The position numbers and the translations under genes were made by a program. The notes below the pieces were generated by a model. The model worked only from the letters and a program-made list of their open reading frames with translations. It searched no databases and was not told the DNA's origin. Shown here one piece after another: positions 43,234 to 44,597 of a stretch of DNA of 44,597 nucleotides. The DNA comes from Prosthecobacter debontii (GTDB lineage Bacteria; Verrucomicrobiota; Verrucomicrobiia; Verrucomicrobiales; Verrucomicrobiaceae). Where the stretch lies: NCBI GenBank assembly GCA_945869675.1, contig CAMBPS010000021.1:1-44597 (forward strand), read 5' to 3'. Each line of letters begins with the position of its first letter. Position 1 is the stretch's first letter.

Positions 43234-44238
43234 ATGTCTCAGCCCCAGTCAGCCTCCGCCCCGCTTCCCACGACCTCGTCCATCGAGACTTTCCTGGAAG
43301 AGAACTTCAAAAAGATCCTCCTTCTCTGCATTGCAGTCGTCGCTGGCCTAGGAATCTGGGGTGTCATCAACTACATGAACCGCGCCAAGGCAGTCGAAGC
43401 CGGTGAAGCCTATGCTTCAGCCAAAACCGTCGAAGACCTTGATGTCGTTATTTCAAAGTACGCTGGCACACTCTCCGCCGGAAATGCCCTGCTGCAAAAA
43501 GCAGACCTCCTTTGGGAACAAAATAAAAAATCCACCTCCGTTGATGCCTTAAAGGAATTCACTGATAAATACAATCAGCATCCCTTCTTGTCCCAAGCCC
43601 TTCTTGCCCTAGGTGGCAAACTTGAGTCCACTGGCAACCGTTCCGACGCCAAGGCCATTTTTGATCGCGTCGTTAGCGAGTTCCCAACATCCGACGTCGC
43701 AGCAATGGCTCAAATACGCTTGGGTGACCTTCTCTGGGCCGACGGCAAAGAAGAGGAGGCCAAAAAGATCTACGAAGGTCTCGCTGCCAAATTCCCTGGA
43801 GCTGCCAATGCGATTCTTGACCAAGGCCAAAACCGCCTTCAATGGATCGCTGCCAAACTCCCAACTAAAGAAGTGGACGGCCCACCGAAACCAAAAGTGG
43901 AGGCAGCCGCCACTCCAAGCATCCCCGGCATGCCTAACTTTAAGCTAAACAGCCCGACTGGCCTTTCGCCGACCATTCAATCCCCAGCCGCAGGTAGTGC
44001 TCCGGCCATCAGCGTCGGCCCGAATGCTGCAACATCCACACCGATCACCATCACACCAAGCGCAGCCACCTCCGCCCCAGTCGCTGTTCCAGCCACTGCC
44101 ATGCCCTCCCCAGTAACCCCTAGCGTGCCAGTCAAATCCGAAGTTCCAGCGGCACCAGCCAAACCTGCAATCACGGTCCCAGCGACTTCTGCTCCAAACA
44201 AGGTCGAGGCAGCAGCGCCGGCCAAGGCAGCTCAGTAG
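43234..44238 (+). CDS. TPR-containing membrane protein (YfgM/BamD-like organisation) with Ala/Pro-rich tail
   Basis: A 334-residue protein: cytoplasmic N-terminus, one transmembrane helix (about 27-45, ILLLCIAVVAGLGIWGVI), a TPR-type repeat region (about 55-215: ALLQKADLLWEQN, ALLALGGKLESTGNRSDAKAIFDRVVSEFP, AQIRLGDLLWADGKEEEAKKIYEGLAAKFP), and a low-complexity C-terminal tail (215-334) rich in Ala, Pro, Ser and Thr. The layout of helix plus TPRs resembles YfgM, an SecYEG-associated protein. The tail is unusual and may be disordered or cell-wall spanning. It follows cysK by 41 bases. No lipobox. No homology claim beyond the repeat type. Confidence 0.82.
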   Translation: MSQPQSASAPLPTTSSIETFLEENFKKILLLCIAVVAGLGIWGVINYMNRAKAVEAGEAYASAKTVEDLDVVISKYAGTLSAGNALLQKADLLWEQNKKSTSVDALKEFTDKYNQHPFLSQALLALGGKLESTGNRSDAKAIFDRVVSEFPTSDVAAMAQIRLGDLLWADGKEEEAKKIYEGLAAKFPGAANAILDQGQNRLQWIAAKLPTKEVDGPPKPKVEAAATPSIPGMPNFKLNSPTGLSPTIQSPAAGSAPAISVGPNAATSTPITITPSAATSAPVAVPATAMPSPVTPSVPVKSEVPAAPAKPAITVPATSAPNKVEAAAPAKAAQ

Positions 44239-44597
44239 TCGACTTTAAGGATTCCAATCTTTATTATCAAGGCACCGTAGTTGTCCATGATTCGGCTGCG
44301 GCTCACAATTCGACTGAATAGCTGAACATCACGACAAGCCCAAATTTTAAGCTTGGAATTTTTCGCTTCAAGATACCTTCCCTATTATGCCCATTCACTG
44401 GATGCAAGATGAGGCGTCGGTTATTTTCGGTTTAAACCTAGATCCGGAAATGGAAGATCGTTGAGTTGCGCCAGGGCTTGGTTTCACAAGGCTTCTTCGA
44501 CTCGAAGCGGCTGTGTCTTGGGTGACACTGCCCGAGAGGCGAAAAGCCTTGTGGAATCAATGACGGATGCAAATCGGCAGTCAGCCATTCCTGAATC
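44239..44597. other. Right-edge stretch without a recognisable gene
   Basis: 359 bases. Both strands were read in all frames. Only short frames are present: MPIHWMQDEASVIFGLNL... (25 codons from 44387), and on the other strand a 34-codon frame. Neither has family features. Some could belong to a broken gene crossing the edge. The 44481-44557 part can form a branched structure, listed next. Confidence 0.5.
44481..44557. other. Branched inverted-repeat element, possible structured RNA or DNA
   Basis: A closing stem of 10 Watson-Crick pairs (CACAAGGCTT at 44485-44494 with AAGCCTTGTG at 44544-44553), extendable by a few pairs outward to 44481/44557, encloses three small hairpins: CTTCG/CGAAG (44495-44507), GTGTC/GACAC (44513-44528) and GCC/GGC (44530-44540). 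The result is a four-way-junction layout about 77 bases long. It does not fit tRNA, 4.5S, 6S, tmRNA or RNase P consensus features that I know. It could also be a mobile-element end or chance. Confidence 0.4.

Overview
The window reads as an ordinary chromosomal stretch of a verrucomicrobial bacterium, probably Verrucomicrobiaceae/Prosthecobacter-like. This is inferred from gene content, because no rRNA is present. The pointers are an SHD1-DUF1549-DUF1553 protein next to a DUF1501 protein, two secreted formylglycine sulfatases, a sugar-type Gfo/Idh oxidoreductase, GTP-type PEP carboxykinase, moderate to high GC, and start codons that almost never have a Shine-Dalgarno sequence.

Layout. 1-4.2 kb: end of a NuoF/FdsB-type subunit and a NuoG/FdsA-type formate dehydrogenase catalytic subunit, followed by a small membrane-anchored protein resembling a degenerate GT51 transglycosylase. 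4.2-6.4 kb (minus): secreted alpha/beta hydrolase, a small protein overlapping a MNT-type nucleotidyltransferase (toxin-antitoxin-like architecture), and tRNA-Arg(ACG). 6.5-11.5 kb: SHD1-DUF1549-DUF1553, DUF1501, and a convergent sulfatase. 11.7-15.8 kb: CPA2 antiporter, a heptamer tandem repeat, pckG, and a LolA-like protein. 15.9-17.7 kb: TPR-AAA+ ATPase and YbaB. 17.7-23.4 kb (minus): U32 protein, YycJ-like metallo-hydrolase ending in a clamp-binding-like peptide, NTF2-like protein, and OppB/OppC permeases. 23.5-27.3 kb (minus): sulfatase, lepA, rhodanese. 27.7-28.8 kb: ilvC with a strong terminator. 28.8-33.8 kb (minus): Gfo/Idh oxidoreductase, M19 dipeptidase, amidase, NAD(P)HX repair enzyme, thioesterase. 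33.8-35.9 kb: MOSC protein and a REC-metallo-beta-lactamase fusion. 35.9-39.1 kb (minus): rimO and an FtsX/LolD-type ABC pair. 39.1-40.3 kb: AT-rich promoter region with a candidate operator, then an HTH-REC fusion with the domain order reversed from normal response regulators. 40.3-44.6 kb: MDR oxidoreductase, plsY, cysK, a TPR membrane protein, and a gene-free end that can fold into a branched structure.

Most genes are housekeeping or envelope functions. I found no CRISPR array, no insertion sequence and no prophage. The observations most worth following are the C-terminal QLALF peptide on the YycJ-like nuclease, the reversed HTH-REC regulator with its inverted repeat, the orphan REC-MBL protein, the small-protein/nucleotidyltransferase pair, the TPR-AAA+ protein with an altered Walker B, and the structured element at the right edge. 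None of these is established as a new system by sequence reading alone.
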